A stretch of DNA of 6,183 nucleotides from an uncultured bacterium (GTDB taxonomy: Bacteria; Verrucomicrobiota; Kiritimatiellia; CAIKKV01), in the NCBI GenBank assembly GCA_903828035.1, contig CAIKKV010000341.1, positions 1 to 6,183 on the forward strand, written 5' to 3'. Positions 1 to 6,183 of the stretch are shown here, piece after piece (position 1 is the first letter of the stretch; each line of letters starts with the position of its first letter). The notes below the pieces were generated by a model. That model was not told the DNA's origin and made no database searches. It was given only the letters and a program-made list of their open reading frames with translations. The position numbers were made by a program, and so were the translations under genes.

Positions 1-499
1 CCACCGCCAGAAAGAGAATGGCGAGCCCCGGCAGGGTGTTGGAAAAGGGCACCAGCCCGAAGGGCATCATCAGGAGAAGGGCGCCCAGGACCAGCATCAG
101 CCCGTTCATCCGGTCGGCCACATACCCCTGGGCGAACACGGAGAGGCGCGGATGACTGATCCGCTCGAGGCGCTTCAGCCAGACGGTCCCCTTGGTCAGG
201 GCCGATTTCAACTTGGCGCTGGGAAAGGACCGCTGCATCAGGCGGGCCGGCAGCCGGTGCGGCCGATCCAAGGTCAGGTTGATGCCGATAAGCAGGATTA
301 CCGCCCCGAAAACCGTGCTGACCCCGGGACTCGAGACCGGCACCATGAAGGGCAGCGTCAGGAAAACACAGAACAACAGCCAGCCCTCATGGCCGATCCG
401 GTCCAGCACCAGGGCCAGGGTCACCTGATCCGGCGGCAGGTTGTCCACCAGCTCCACCATCTTCTCGCGCAACGTTTTTTCCGGGGCGATATCGTGCAT
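1..499 (-). CDS. ExoD-family membrane protein (partial, C-terminus off the left edge)
   Basis: Reading the minus strand from ATG at 499 gives 166 residues with no stop before the window edge. The sequence fits the exopolysaccharide synthesis ExoD family (Pfam ExoD), small integral membrane proteins of about 200 residues first described in Sinorhizobium meliloti, where exoD affects exopolysaccharide production and alkali tolerance; the biochemical role is unknown. Visible features are a soluble N-terminus (1-37), hydrophobic stretches at about 38-52, 55-76, 132-150 and 155-166, the proline/glycine-rich VPVSSPGVST segment at 53-62, and the family-like NTLPGLAILFLA near the end. About 30-40 residues should be missing. 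The start is supported by an AAAGG ribosome-binding site at 506-510 (six bases upstream) and an in-frame TGA upstream with no other start codon between. It is divergent from the glycan genes and probably functionally unrelated to them. Confidence 0.85.
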   Translation of the reverse strand, partial: MHDIAPEKTLREKMVELVDNLPPDQVTLALVLDRIGHEGWLLFCVFLTLPFMVPVSSPGVSTVFGAVILLIGINLTLDRPHRLPARLMQRSFPSAKLKSALTKGTVWLKRLERISHPRLSVFAQGYVADRMNGLMLVLGALLLMMPFGLVPFSNTLPGLAILFLAV

Positions 500-537
500 A
501 TCCGGCCTTTCACCAAAAAATGAGTAGTCAACGTTTC

Positions 538-566
538 ATTGTGGTGTATTCCGGTTTTAATCGCAA
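538..566 (-). promoter_or_regulatory. weak candidate promoter for the ExoD-family gene
   Basis: On the minus strand TTGCGA (566-561) and CACAAT (543-538) lie 17 bases apart. Each matches four of six sigma70 consensus positions. The predicted start would give a leader of about 30 bases before the ATG at 499. The match is modest and could be chance in this AT-richer stretch. Confidence 0.25.
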
Positions 567-609
567 TCGTAATTCACGACCGGATCAGGACCCATAACCA
601 ACAAAACGC

Positions 610-639
610 TTGAGATTCGATCTTTGTCTTTGTTATTCT
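610..639 (+). promoter_or_regulatory. candidate sigma70-type promoter for the three-gene operon
   Basis: TTGAGA (610-615, five of six to the -35 consensus) and TATTCT (634-639, four of six to the -10 consensus) are separated by 18 bases. Transcription would begin near 645-647, leaving a short leader of about 18-20 bases that still contains the ribosome-binding site at 654-658. The spacer contains a tandem CTTTGT hexamer (622-633). This is the best promoter-like sequence in the 165-base divergent gap, which otherwise holds no open frame I would call a gene. Confidence 0.45.
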
Positions 640-652
640 ATGGCGGTAACAA
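630..652. repeat. small inverted repeat over the -10/start-site region (possible operator)
   Basis: TTGTTA (630-635) and TAACAA (647-652) are exact six-base inverted arms separated by 11 bases, centred near 641. The element overlaps the candidate -10 box and expected start site, where a repressor would block transcription. Arms this short are expected by chance fairly often in a gap of this size, so the operator role is a guess. Confidence 0.25.
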
Positions 653-653
653 T

Positions 654-658
654 AGGAG
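654..658 (+). promoter_or_regulatory. ribosome-binding site of the DUF4838 gene
   Basis: AGGAG sits six bases upstream of the ATG at 665, which is ideal spacing and fixes that start. The resulting protein begins directly with a signal peptide, which agrees with the choice. Confidence 0.7.
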
Positions 659-664
659 CGAGTC

Positions 665-3076
665 ATGTCACGCAGGATCTTAAGCCTCTGTTTCCTGGTT
701 TCCGTTCTGGCCGCAAAACCCGGCGCCGCGGGCGCCGCGCCCTGGGAGGCCAAGGACCTGAATCCCGTCACCGTGCGCGAGGCGCCGAAGCAGGAGCCGG
801 TCCTGATCGTCTCAAACGGGGCTCCCGCCGCCGTCATCGCCGTCCCGGGCCCCAAGTCCCGCCCGATGGCCGAAGCCGCCAAGAGGCTCCAGTTTTTCAT
901 CGAAAAGACCTCCGGAGCCAAGCTGGCCATCACCAACCGCGTCCCCGAGGGACCCGCCCTGGTGCTGGGGGCCTGCCCCGAGGCCGCCCAGGCCGGGCTG
1001 AAGCCCGACGCCATGCCGGCCGAGGGCTTTGCGATCAAAACCGTCGGAAACAAGGTGTTTATCACCGGAAACACCAATTCGCCAATCAACGGCGCCATCT
1101 GGGGCTCTTTTGAGTTCGCCGAGCGCGTGCTCGGCGTCCGCTGGTTCCTGCCCATCCCCCAGACCAACGGCGACGATTTCGGCATCTGCGTCATCCCGGC
1201 CTCCACCCTCGCCGTTCCCCCGCTCTGGATCGAGGACGCCCCCTACTTCCGCAAGCGCGTCATCTGGCCCGACTCCAACGATCCCTGGCGTGGCGCGGGA
1301 CTGCAAATGGGGCCTCTGCACCAATTCCTCCGGGCCGGGAACTCCTGGCCGGTCGACCTGAAGGTGCATTCGCCGAACTGGTCGAAGACCGCCTACACCA
1401 ACACCGCCCCGGAGGTCTTCCAGCTCAAGGCCGACGGCACGCGCGACTTCAGCGTCCTCTGCTATAGCAGCCCGAAAACCCTCGAAGCCTATCTCGAGCA
1501 GATCCAGAACTTCGTCGACAAGAAAAAATTCTTCCTGGGGATCATGAACGGCCAGGCGATCACCGTCTCCCCGGCCGATGTGGAGCTCTCCTGCACCTGC
1601 CCGGACTGCAAGGCGATGTGGAACAAGGACGGCGGCTCTCAGGGCACGGCGTCCCGGATCATGGTCCGCTTTGTCGCCAACCTGGCCCAGGCGGTCAAGA
1701 CCCGCTGGCCGGACCGCCCCTTCACCATCATCTTCCTGCCCTACCTCAACTACACCACCTGCCCCGAAGGCGCCCGCTTTCCCGATAATGTGGAGGTGCA
1801 GATCTGCGGCATGCCGGGCATGGCCTCCTACAAGGAGCCCTCCGTCCTGGCGGCGGATCAGCGCAACATCGACTCCTGGATGGCCGCCTCGGGCCGGAAG
1901 ATCCAGAACTGGGAGTACGATGTGTGGCCCGCCCATAAAACCAAGGCCGCCTTCCTCTATCCCCACGTGGTGCAGCGCTTCTACCTGGCCAATCGCGACA
2001 AGACCGTGGGCACCTTCATCAATGGCGAGTTCAACCACTGGCCGCGCCAGACCGTCAGCCTCTACGCCTGGATGAAGTGCCTGTGGAATCCCGACTTCCC
2101 GGTCGACGCCGCCATCGACTCCTTCTGCGAGCGGCTCTTCGGGCCCGCCGCCGCCGCCATGCGCGAGCTCGTGGGCCTGCAGATGAAGGGCTGGGAGGAT
2201 AGCCGCTGGCCCGACGGCCGCTTCTCCCCGAAGGCCATCTACGAGATCAGCTTCCCCCGCGAGACCGTCAAGCACATGGAAGCCCTCTACGCCCGCGCCC
2301 GGGAGGAAGCCAAAGCCGACCCCCTGATCATGGCCCGCCTCGACTATCTAAAGGAAGATCTCGAGGCCTTCTTCAAGGAGTCACGCGACTTCGCCGAGGG
2401 AACCGGCTTCAAGCCGCTCCTGCTCCAGAAAGTCGGAGAGGCGCCCGTGCTGGACGGCAAGCTCGACGAGCCCAACTGGGAGCGCGCGCTGCCCGTCTCC
2501 TTCGTCAAGGCCACCGGCAAGGACAAAGGCGCTCCCGCCCAGTACCCCACCGTCCTGAGCGGCCTCTGGACCCCCGAGGGCATCTACCTCGGCTTCCGCA
2601 TGAGCGAGCCCTTCATGGACCTCCTGGAGACGCGCCATGGCGGCCACGACAACGGCGAGATGTGGTGGGACGATAACGTGGAGCTCTTCCTCGACCCCTC
2701 GGGACAGAGCGCCGGCGATTTCCACCAGATCATCATCAACGCCGCCGGGAACACCCTGGACAACCACAACAAGGATCTGACGTGGGAAGCCACGACGATG
2801 AAAACGGGCGTCTTCAAGGGGCCCGACTTCTGGAGCCTCGAAGTCTTCCTGCCCTTCGCCCTCTTCCCGAACGCCCGGCTCCCCACCCCCGGTGCCGCCA
2901 GCTCGTCGTTCTGGACCGGCAACTTCACCCGCCACCGCGTGGGCGACCGGTCGAACATTGCCGGCGGCCCCCCCAAGCGGGAAGGTAGCGTTCGCGAATA
3001 CCAGCGCATGAACACCACCGGCTCGATCACGAGCGACAACCTCTCGGATTTCGCGGAAATCCGTTTCAGCGAGTAG
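665..3076 (+). CDS. secreted DUF4838 domain protein with C-terminal CBM9-like domain
   Basis: An 803-residue predicted exported glycan-acting protein. Residues 1-24 form a Sec signal peptide: basic SRR, a hydrophobic core at 5-17, then small residues with likely cleavage near AGA-AP (24/25). Residues about 45-165 resemble the alpha-glucuronidase-like N-terminal domain that precedes DUF4838: PMAEAAKRLQFFIEKTSG, a strand ending in LGA, and the hallmark INGAIWGSFEFAERVLGVRW at 141-160. The DUF4838 core runs to about 575 and carries a C-x-C-x2-C cluster at 310/312/315, NWEYDVW at 415-421 and GEFNHW at 454-459, followed by YAWMKCLWNPD and a helical tail. Residues about 590-801 look like a CBM9-type carbohydrate-binding domain: PVLDGKLDEPNW, GIYLGFRMSEP, WWDDNVELFLDP and a closing FAEIRFSE. 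DUF4838 is widespread in PVC and Bacteroidetes genomes but its reaction is not established; glycosidase activity is inferred from fold similarity. The first gene of the operon. Confidence 0.85.
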   Translation: MSRRILSLCFLVSVLAAKPGAAGAAPWEAKDLNPVTVREAPKQEPVLIVSNGAPAAVIAVPGPKSRPMAEAAKRLQFFIEKTSGAKLAITNRVPEGPALVLGACPEAAQAGLKPDAMPAEGFAIKTVGNKVFITGNTNSPINGAIWGSFEFAERVLGVRWFLPIPQTNGDDFGICVIPASTLAVPPLWIEDAPYFRKRVIWPDSNDPWRGAGLQMGPLHQFLRAGNSWPVDLKVHSPNWSKTAYTNTAPEVFQLKADGTRDFSVLCYSSPKTLEAYLEQIQNFVDKKKFFLGIMNGQAITVSPADVELSCTCPDCKAMWNKDGGSQGTASRIMVRFVANLAQAVKTRWPDRPFTIIFLPYLNYTTCPEGARFPDNVEVQICGMPGMASYKEPSVLAADQRNIDSWMAASGRKIQNWEYDVWPAHKTKAAFLYPHVVQRFYLANRDKTVGTFINGEFNHWPRQTVSLYAWMKCLWNPDFPVDAAIDSFCERLFGPAAAAMRELVGLQMKGWEDSRWPDGRFSPKAIYEISFPRETVKHMEALYARAREEAKADPLIMARLDYLKEDLEAFFKESRDFAEGTGFKPLLLQKVGEAPVLDGKLDEPNWERALPVSFVKATGKDKGAPAQYPTVLSGLWTPEGIYLGFRMSEPFMDLLETRHGGHDNGEMWWDDNVELFLDPSGQSAGDFHQIIINAAGNTLDNHNKDLTWEATTMKTGVFKGPDFWSLEVFLPFALFPNARLPTPGAASSSFWTGNFTRHRVGDRSNIAGGPPKREGSVREYQRMNTTGSITSDNLSDFAEIRFSE

Positions 3077-3081
3077 CTCCC

Positions 3082-5211
3082 ATGCACCTGCAATGCGAAC
3101 CCCTTTCCGTACTGGGCGCGCGCCATGGATTCGTGCTCGATCCCGTCGCCCGCGGCCTGCGGCTCATCCGCTTCGACGCCTACAGCGGCATGCCGGTTGC
3201 CCGGGTGGCCGCGGGAGCCGTCATCCACGGCCGGCGCCGGATTTTCCCGCTGGGCGGCGAAGGCGTCCCGTTCGACTTCCTCGACCAGCGCATCAGCCCC
3301 TGCTCCATCCGCCTTATCGGCGTGGACGCGGAGTCGGCCCTCAAGGTCATCCTGACGTTCGTCACCCCGTTCCGCCCGCGCGATCCCGACTTCTCCACCA
3401 TCCCCGTGCTCGGCATCCGCCTGGAGCTGGAGCACCTGCCGGGCCACTTCCGCTGGAACACGCAGATCAGCCGCCCCCCCGAAGCCGAGCTCTTTTTCGA
3501 GATCGGCGGCGAGGGCTTCCGCTTTACCCGGAGCGGCCCCGCGGCCGGCGACCTGTTTTTTGACAGCACCGCCCTGCGCCAGCCTTTCCCCACGGAGGGC
3601 GACACCACGCGGACGGAGCGCATTCCCCAGCACGACCGGTTCGTGGCGCTGCAGGGGCGCGCCACGGACGCCGGCTTTGCCTGCCCCGTCCCCACCACCG
3701 ATCCGACGGCCGCCCGGCTGGACCTGGCCTGGTGCACGTGGCACGGCTCCGTTTTCGAAGTGTTCGGGAAACGCCACCCCTTCCGCTTCGCCCGCCGCTT
3801 TGACAGCCTCGAGGCCGTCGCCGGCTGGGCCGCGCGCGACGGGGGCAGCCTCTTCGAGAACGCGGCCGCCGTCGACGGCATTGTGGCCCGCAACAACTGC
3901 TCGGCTTCCGTCAACGCCCTGCTGGCCCAAACCCTGCACTCCTGGCTGATCAACACGTGGTGGATCGACCGCGATGGCCGGGACTGGCTCTCCGTCTGGG
4001 AAGGCAACTGCCTCTTCCACTCCACCGTGGACGTGGAGTACACCCAGGCGCCCTTCTACCTGGCCCTCTGGCCCGAGCTCCTGGGCCTGGAGCTGGACGC
4101 CTGGCCGGAGTTCGCCCGCGACGGCCGGCTCGCGCTCGGCGAGCGGGGCGCCGGGCTGCGGTTCCAGTCGCACGACATTGGCACCGGCGCCTCGGCCAAC
4201 GGGCAGGCCTACCACCACGACATGGCCATCGAGGAAACCGCCAACTACCTCATCCTCCTGTTCCTGCACTGGCGGCGCACGGGCGACGCCTCGCGCGTCC
4301 ACCGCCAGCTCGGCGTCGTGCGCGACTACCTGGCCTTCATCCTGGCCTGCGACACGACCGGCTCCGGCATCCCCGACCAGGGGGTGGCGAACACGGTGGA
4401 CGACGCCTCCCCCGCCATCCAGTTCGGCCGGCAGCAGACCTACCTGGCCGTCAAGTGCCTGGCCGCCTGGACCGCGGCCGAAGCCATGCTGCTCGAGGCG
4501 GGCGACCCGCCGGCCGCCGCAGACGCCCGCAAACGGGCGGCGCGCATCCGGCGGGCCATCGAGCGAAAGGCCTGGAAGGGCGATCATTACGCCGTCCTCC
4601 TCGAGCCGGGTGGAAAAGGCATCCGCAACCCCTGGACCGGGGAAAACCTGGACCTCGACGTCATCCCCGGCTGGGACAGCGCCCACATCTACACCGAAAA
4701 CGCGCTGGCCGCCCTCGACATGGTGGGCGTCGACCTGGGGCTTTCCCGCAAACGGCTCGCCACGGACCTGAAAACCGCCGCCGCCGCCTGCCTGCGCGAG
4801 TACGGCTGCGTTCATACCGCCTTTTCCAACAGCACGATCTCGGGGATCGTCATCCCCGGCATGGTGGGCGCCGCGCTCAGCCCCGGCTGGATCTCCATGA
4901 ACCTGCTGCGCGACATGGCCGCCTTCTACCGCGGCGTGGACCTGCGCGGCCTGGCCGACCGCTACTGGAGCTGGCAAACGACCGCCAACACCCAGAACCC
5001 CATGGGCTTTTTCGAAACCTTTAACGGAAACAACCTGCATCTCTACCCGCGCGGCGTGGCCGTGTGGGGCTTTTTCGACGCCCTGGCCGGGCGGGTGTTT
5101 GACGCCGCCGGCGGCGTTGACCGCGCCCGCCCTGTTTTTCCCGGAACCCGCGTGCCGGTCCTGCTCGAGGCGGACTGGAAAACCGGCGCCTGCCGCCTCA
5201 TTGAGAACTGA
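3082..5211 (+). CDS. GH52-like glycoside hydrolase (beta-xylosidase family, clan GH-O), cytoplasmic
   Basis: A 709-residue protein, close to the roughly 700 residues of GH52 xylan beta-xylosidases, which have an N-terminal beta-sandwich and an (alpha/alpha)6 catalytic barrel. Compared from memory with Geobacillus stearothermophilus XynB2, segments align collinearly: WLSVWEGNCLFHSTVD (302-317) with the family's NEGE...NTFD block, HDIGTG (364-369) with its HDMG, GRQQTYLAVKCLAAW (449-463) with its ARNNLYLAGKCWAAY, and YPRGV (655-659) with its YPRGV. This puts Glu307 at the nucleophile (E335) and Asp440 at the acid/base (D495). Residues 1-270 match only weakly and presumably form the beta-sandwich. 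There is no signal peptide or membrane segment, so it should act in the cytoplasm on imported oligosaccharides. Overall divergence is large, so the sugar specificity is open; GH116 (same clan) is the main alternative. The ATG lies five bases after the upstream stop with only a poor Shine-Dalgarno sequence, suggesting translational coupling. Confidence 0.75.
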   Translation: MHLQCEPLSVLGARHGFVLDPVARGLRLIRFDAYSGMPVARVAAGAVIHGRRRIFPLGGEGVPFDFLDQRISPCSIRLIGVDAESALKVILTFVTPFRPRDPDFSTIPVLGIRLELEHLPGHFRWNTQISRPPEAELFFEIGGEGFRFTRSGPAAGDLFFDSTALRQPFPTEGDTTRTERIPQHDRFVALQGRATDAGFACPVPTTDPTAARLDLAWCTWHGSVFEVFGKRHPFRFARRFDSLEAVAGWAARDGGSLFENAAAVDGIVARNNCSASVNALLAQTLHSWLINTWWIDRDGRDWLSVWEGNCLFHSTVDVEYTQAPFYLALWPELLGLELDAWPEFARDGRLALGERGAGLRFQSHDIGTGASANGQAYHHDMAIEETANYLILLFLHWRRTGDASRVHRQLGVVRDYLAFILACDTTGSGIPDQGVANTVDDASPAIQFGRQQTYLAVKCLAAWTAAEAMLLEAGDPPAAADARKRAARIRRAIERKAWKGDHYAVLLEPGGKGIRNPWTGENLDLDVIPGWDSAHIYTENALAALDMVGVDLGLSRKRLATDLKTAAAACLREYGCVHTAFSNSTISGIVIPGMVGAALSPGWISMNLLRDMAAFYRGVDLRGLADRYWSWQTTANTQNPMGFFETFNGNNLHLYPRGVAVWGFFDALAGRVFDAAGGVDRARPVFPGTRVPVLLEADWKTGACRLIEN

Positions 5212-5215
5212 AGGA
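5211..5215 (+). promoter_or_regulatory. ribosome-binding site of the oxidoreductase gene
   Basis: AAGGA begins at the last base of the preceding stop codon and lies 12 bases before the ATG at 5228. That spacing is longer than ideal. No other start codon with a better site is present in frame, and the protein's first beta strand (LRIAHIG) begins straight after this ATG. Confidence 0.5.
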
Positions 5216-5227
5216 ACGAACGCATCC

Positions 5228-6183
5228 ATGAATAAACTCCGAATCGCCCATATCGGCTGGCTGTCCGATGCCCGCGGCCCCGGCTATGAAACCGTCGCCT
5301 GGTGCGACATCAACGAGCAGAAGCTGGCCGACGGCAGGGCCAAGCATCCGCACATCGCCATGTACGCCGACTACCGCGAGATGATCCGGGCGGAAAAGCT
5401 CGACGCCGTCTTCATCTCGAGCCCGAACTACGTCCATGCCGAACAGGCGGAGGCCTTTCTCAATGCGGGCGTTCACGTCTTCCTGGAAAAGCCCATGGGC
5501 ATCAACAAGGCCGAATGCGACGCCGTGCTCCTGGCAGCCGTCCGAAACCGCCGCCTCTGCGTGATCGACTGCGAGCTGCGGATCTCCTTCTTCTGCCGGC
5601 ATGTGAAGGCCCTGATCGATTCCGGAACGCTCGGGGCGCTCCGGCGGCTCGAGTTCATCCACCACCGGGGCTGCTGGCTGGAGGAAGGCAACGGCCTCTG
5701 GCGCACGCGGCCCGGAAAAAGCGGCGGGCTCTTCTTCATGGAGCCGATCCACGAGGTCGACCTCTTCCGCCACCTGGCCGGCCCGGTCCGCTCCGTGCAG
5801 AGCGTGGCGGGGCCGAATGTCCTGCCGCAGTACGGGTTCGAGGACAACGTCTGCTCGCACTTCTTTTTCGAGTCCGGCGCCGTCGGCCTGTTCCTCACCT
5901 CCCACACGCACAGCGCGTTCGCCCCGGACCCCAAGGATTGGAACAAGGACAGGGGCCACGACATGGACATTATCCTGACCTTCGAGCGGGGCTCGGTGGG
6001 CGTGGACATGCTCGCCCGGCGATTCGTGCACAACCGGTTCGCCGACTATCCGGCCGGCTCCGGCGGGCTGCGCGTCGAGTTCGACAAGATCGAGGATTTC
6101 TCGGGCATGGGGAGCGCGGAGTTCTGCCACGACATCGGCGCCATGCATCGCGAGTTCCTGCAGCGGCTGGTCGAACAGCGCCC
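5228..6183 (+). CDS. Gfo/Idh/MocA-family oxidoreductase (partial, C-terminus off the right edge)
   Basis: 318 residues are visible, out of the 340-400 usual for the family of NAD(P)-dependent sugar and cyclitol oxidoreductases. The first strand LRIAHIG (4-10), second strand ETVAWCDIN (21-29), AVFISSPNYVHAEQAEAFLNAG (99% typical strand-helix pattern of the family, residues about 60-81) and the signature HVFLEKPMG (83-91), with the conserved lysine at Lys88, define the N-terminal Rossmann domain. The C-terminal alpha/beta domain contains GLFFMEPIHEVDLFRHLAGP (167-186), whose His175 corresponds to the usual active-site histidine; the aspartate normally four residues before it is replaced by Met171, with Glu172 next to it. 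The loop after the first strand (WLSDARGPGY, 11-20) lacks the usual G-x-G-x-x-G motif and is about ten residues short. It lies 16 bases after the GH52-like gene, so it is probably co-transcribed and acts on a sugar that the upstream enzymes release. The substrate cannot be told from sequence. Confidence 0.88.
   Translation, partial: MNKLRIAHIGWLSDARGPGYETVAWCDINEQKLADGRAKHPHIAMYADYREMIRAEKLDAVFISSPNYVHAEQAEAFLNAGVHVFLEKPMGINKAECDAVLLAAVRNRRLCVIDCELRISFFCRHVKALIDSGTLGALRRLEFIHHRGCWLEEGNGLWRTRPGKSGGLFFMEPIHEVDLFRHLAGPVRSVQSVAGPNVLPQYGFEDNVCSHFFFESGAVGLFLTSHTHSAFAPDPKDWNKDRGHDMDIILTFERGSVGVDMLARRFVHNRFADYPAGSGGLRVEFDKIEDFSGMGSAEFCHDIGAMHREFLQRLVEQR

Noticed and set aside
152..523. Plus-strand open frames of 123 and 78 residues at the left end
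   Set aside because: They overlap the minus-strand ExoD-family frame, which has clear membrane segments, family motifs and a good ribosome-binding site. The plus-strand products are Gln/Arg-rich with no domain.
424..589. Ten-base inverted match CCTGATCCGG (424-433) and CCGGATCAGG (580-589)
   Set aside because: Several such ten-base inverted matches are expected by chance in a window this long, and one arm is inside the ExoD coding sequence.
812..2275. 487-residue minus-strand open frame within the DUF4838 gene
   Set aside because: Compositionally biased (Gly, Asp, Leu, Val) shadow of the DUF4838 coding sequence without a start context or domain.
2968..3480. Runs of seven C at 2968-2974 and 3474-3480 as possible phase-variation tracts
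   Set aside because: Both are in frame as Pro-Pro codons within intact genes, and runs of this length are ordinary in such GC-rich DNA.
2584..5229. 881-residue open frame on the minus strand spanning the GH52-like gene
   Set aside because: It lies opposite two well-supported genes and its protein is low-complexity, rich in Gly, Ala, Val, Glu and Arg with no recognisable domain. Long antisense frames are expected where third codon positions are nearly all G or C.
5198..6148. 316-residue minus-strand open frame opposite the oxidoreductase gene
   Set aside because: The plus-strand frame encodes a recognisable Gfo/Idh/MocA protein with the EKP motif, so the antisense frame is a by-product.

Overview
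The window looks like a piece of a high-GC bacterial chromosome with three complete or partial genes in a row on the plus strand and one gene facing away on the minus strand. The protein types (a secreted DUF4838/CBM9-like glycan protein, a GH52-like glycosidase and a Gfo/Idh/MocA oxidoreductase) are a common combination in carbohydrate-degrading members of the Planctomycetes-Verrucomicrobia-Kiritimatiellota-Lentisphaerae group. That placement is an inference from protein families only; no rRNA or marker gene is present. No mobile element, CRISPR array, tRNA or rRNA was seen.

Layout. Positions 1-499 (minus) hold most of an ExoD-family membrane protein, running off the left edge. Positions 500-664 are a short, comparatively AT-rich divergent intergenic region with a plausible sigma70-type promoter for the plus-strand genes, a small inverted repeat over its -10/start-site region, and a weaker candidate promoter for the ExoD gene. 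Positions 665-3076 encode an 803-residue exported protein: signal peptide, alpha-glucuronidase-like N-terminal domain, DUF4838 core, and a C-terminal CBM9-like carbohydrate-binding domain. Five bases later, 3082-5211 encode a 709-residue protein without signal peptide. It aligns by eye with GH52 beta-xylosidases, and both published GH52 catalytic residues have equivalents in it. Sixteen bases after that, 5228-6183 encode a Gfo/Idh/MocA oxidoreductase that is cut by the right edge.

How they may work together. The tight spacing implies one transcript. A reasonable reading is a small glycan-use operon: the secreted DUF4838-CBM9 protein binds and perhaps cleaves a glycan outside the cytoplasm, the GH52-like enzyme hydrolyses imported oligosaccharides in the cytoplasm, and the oxidoreductase acts on the released sugar or sugar derivative. 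The substrate is not known; xylan- or glucuronoxylan-type material is suggested only by the distant family relationships. The oddest point is the oxidoreductase N-terminus, where the usual glycine-rich dinucleotide-binding loop and following helix appear to be about ten residues short.
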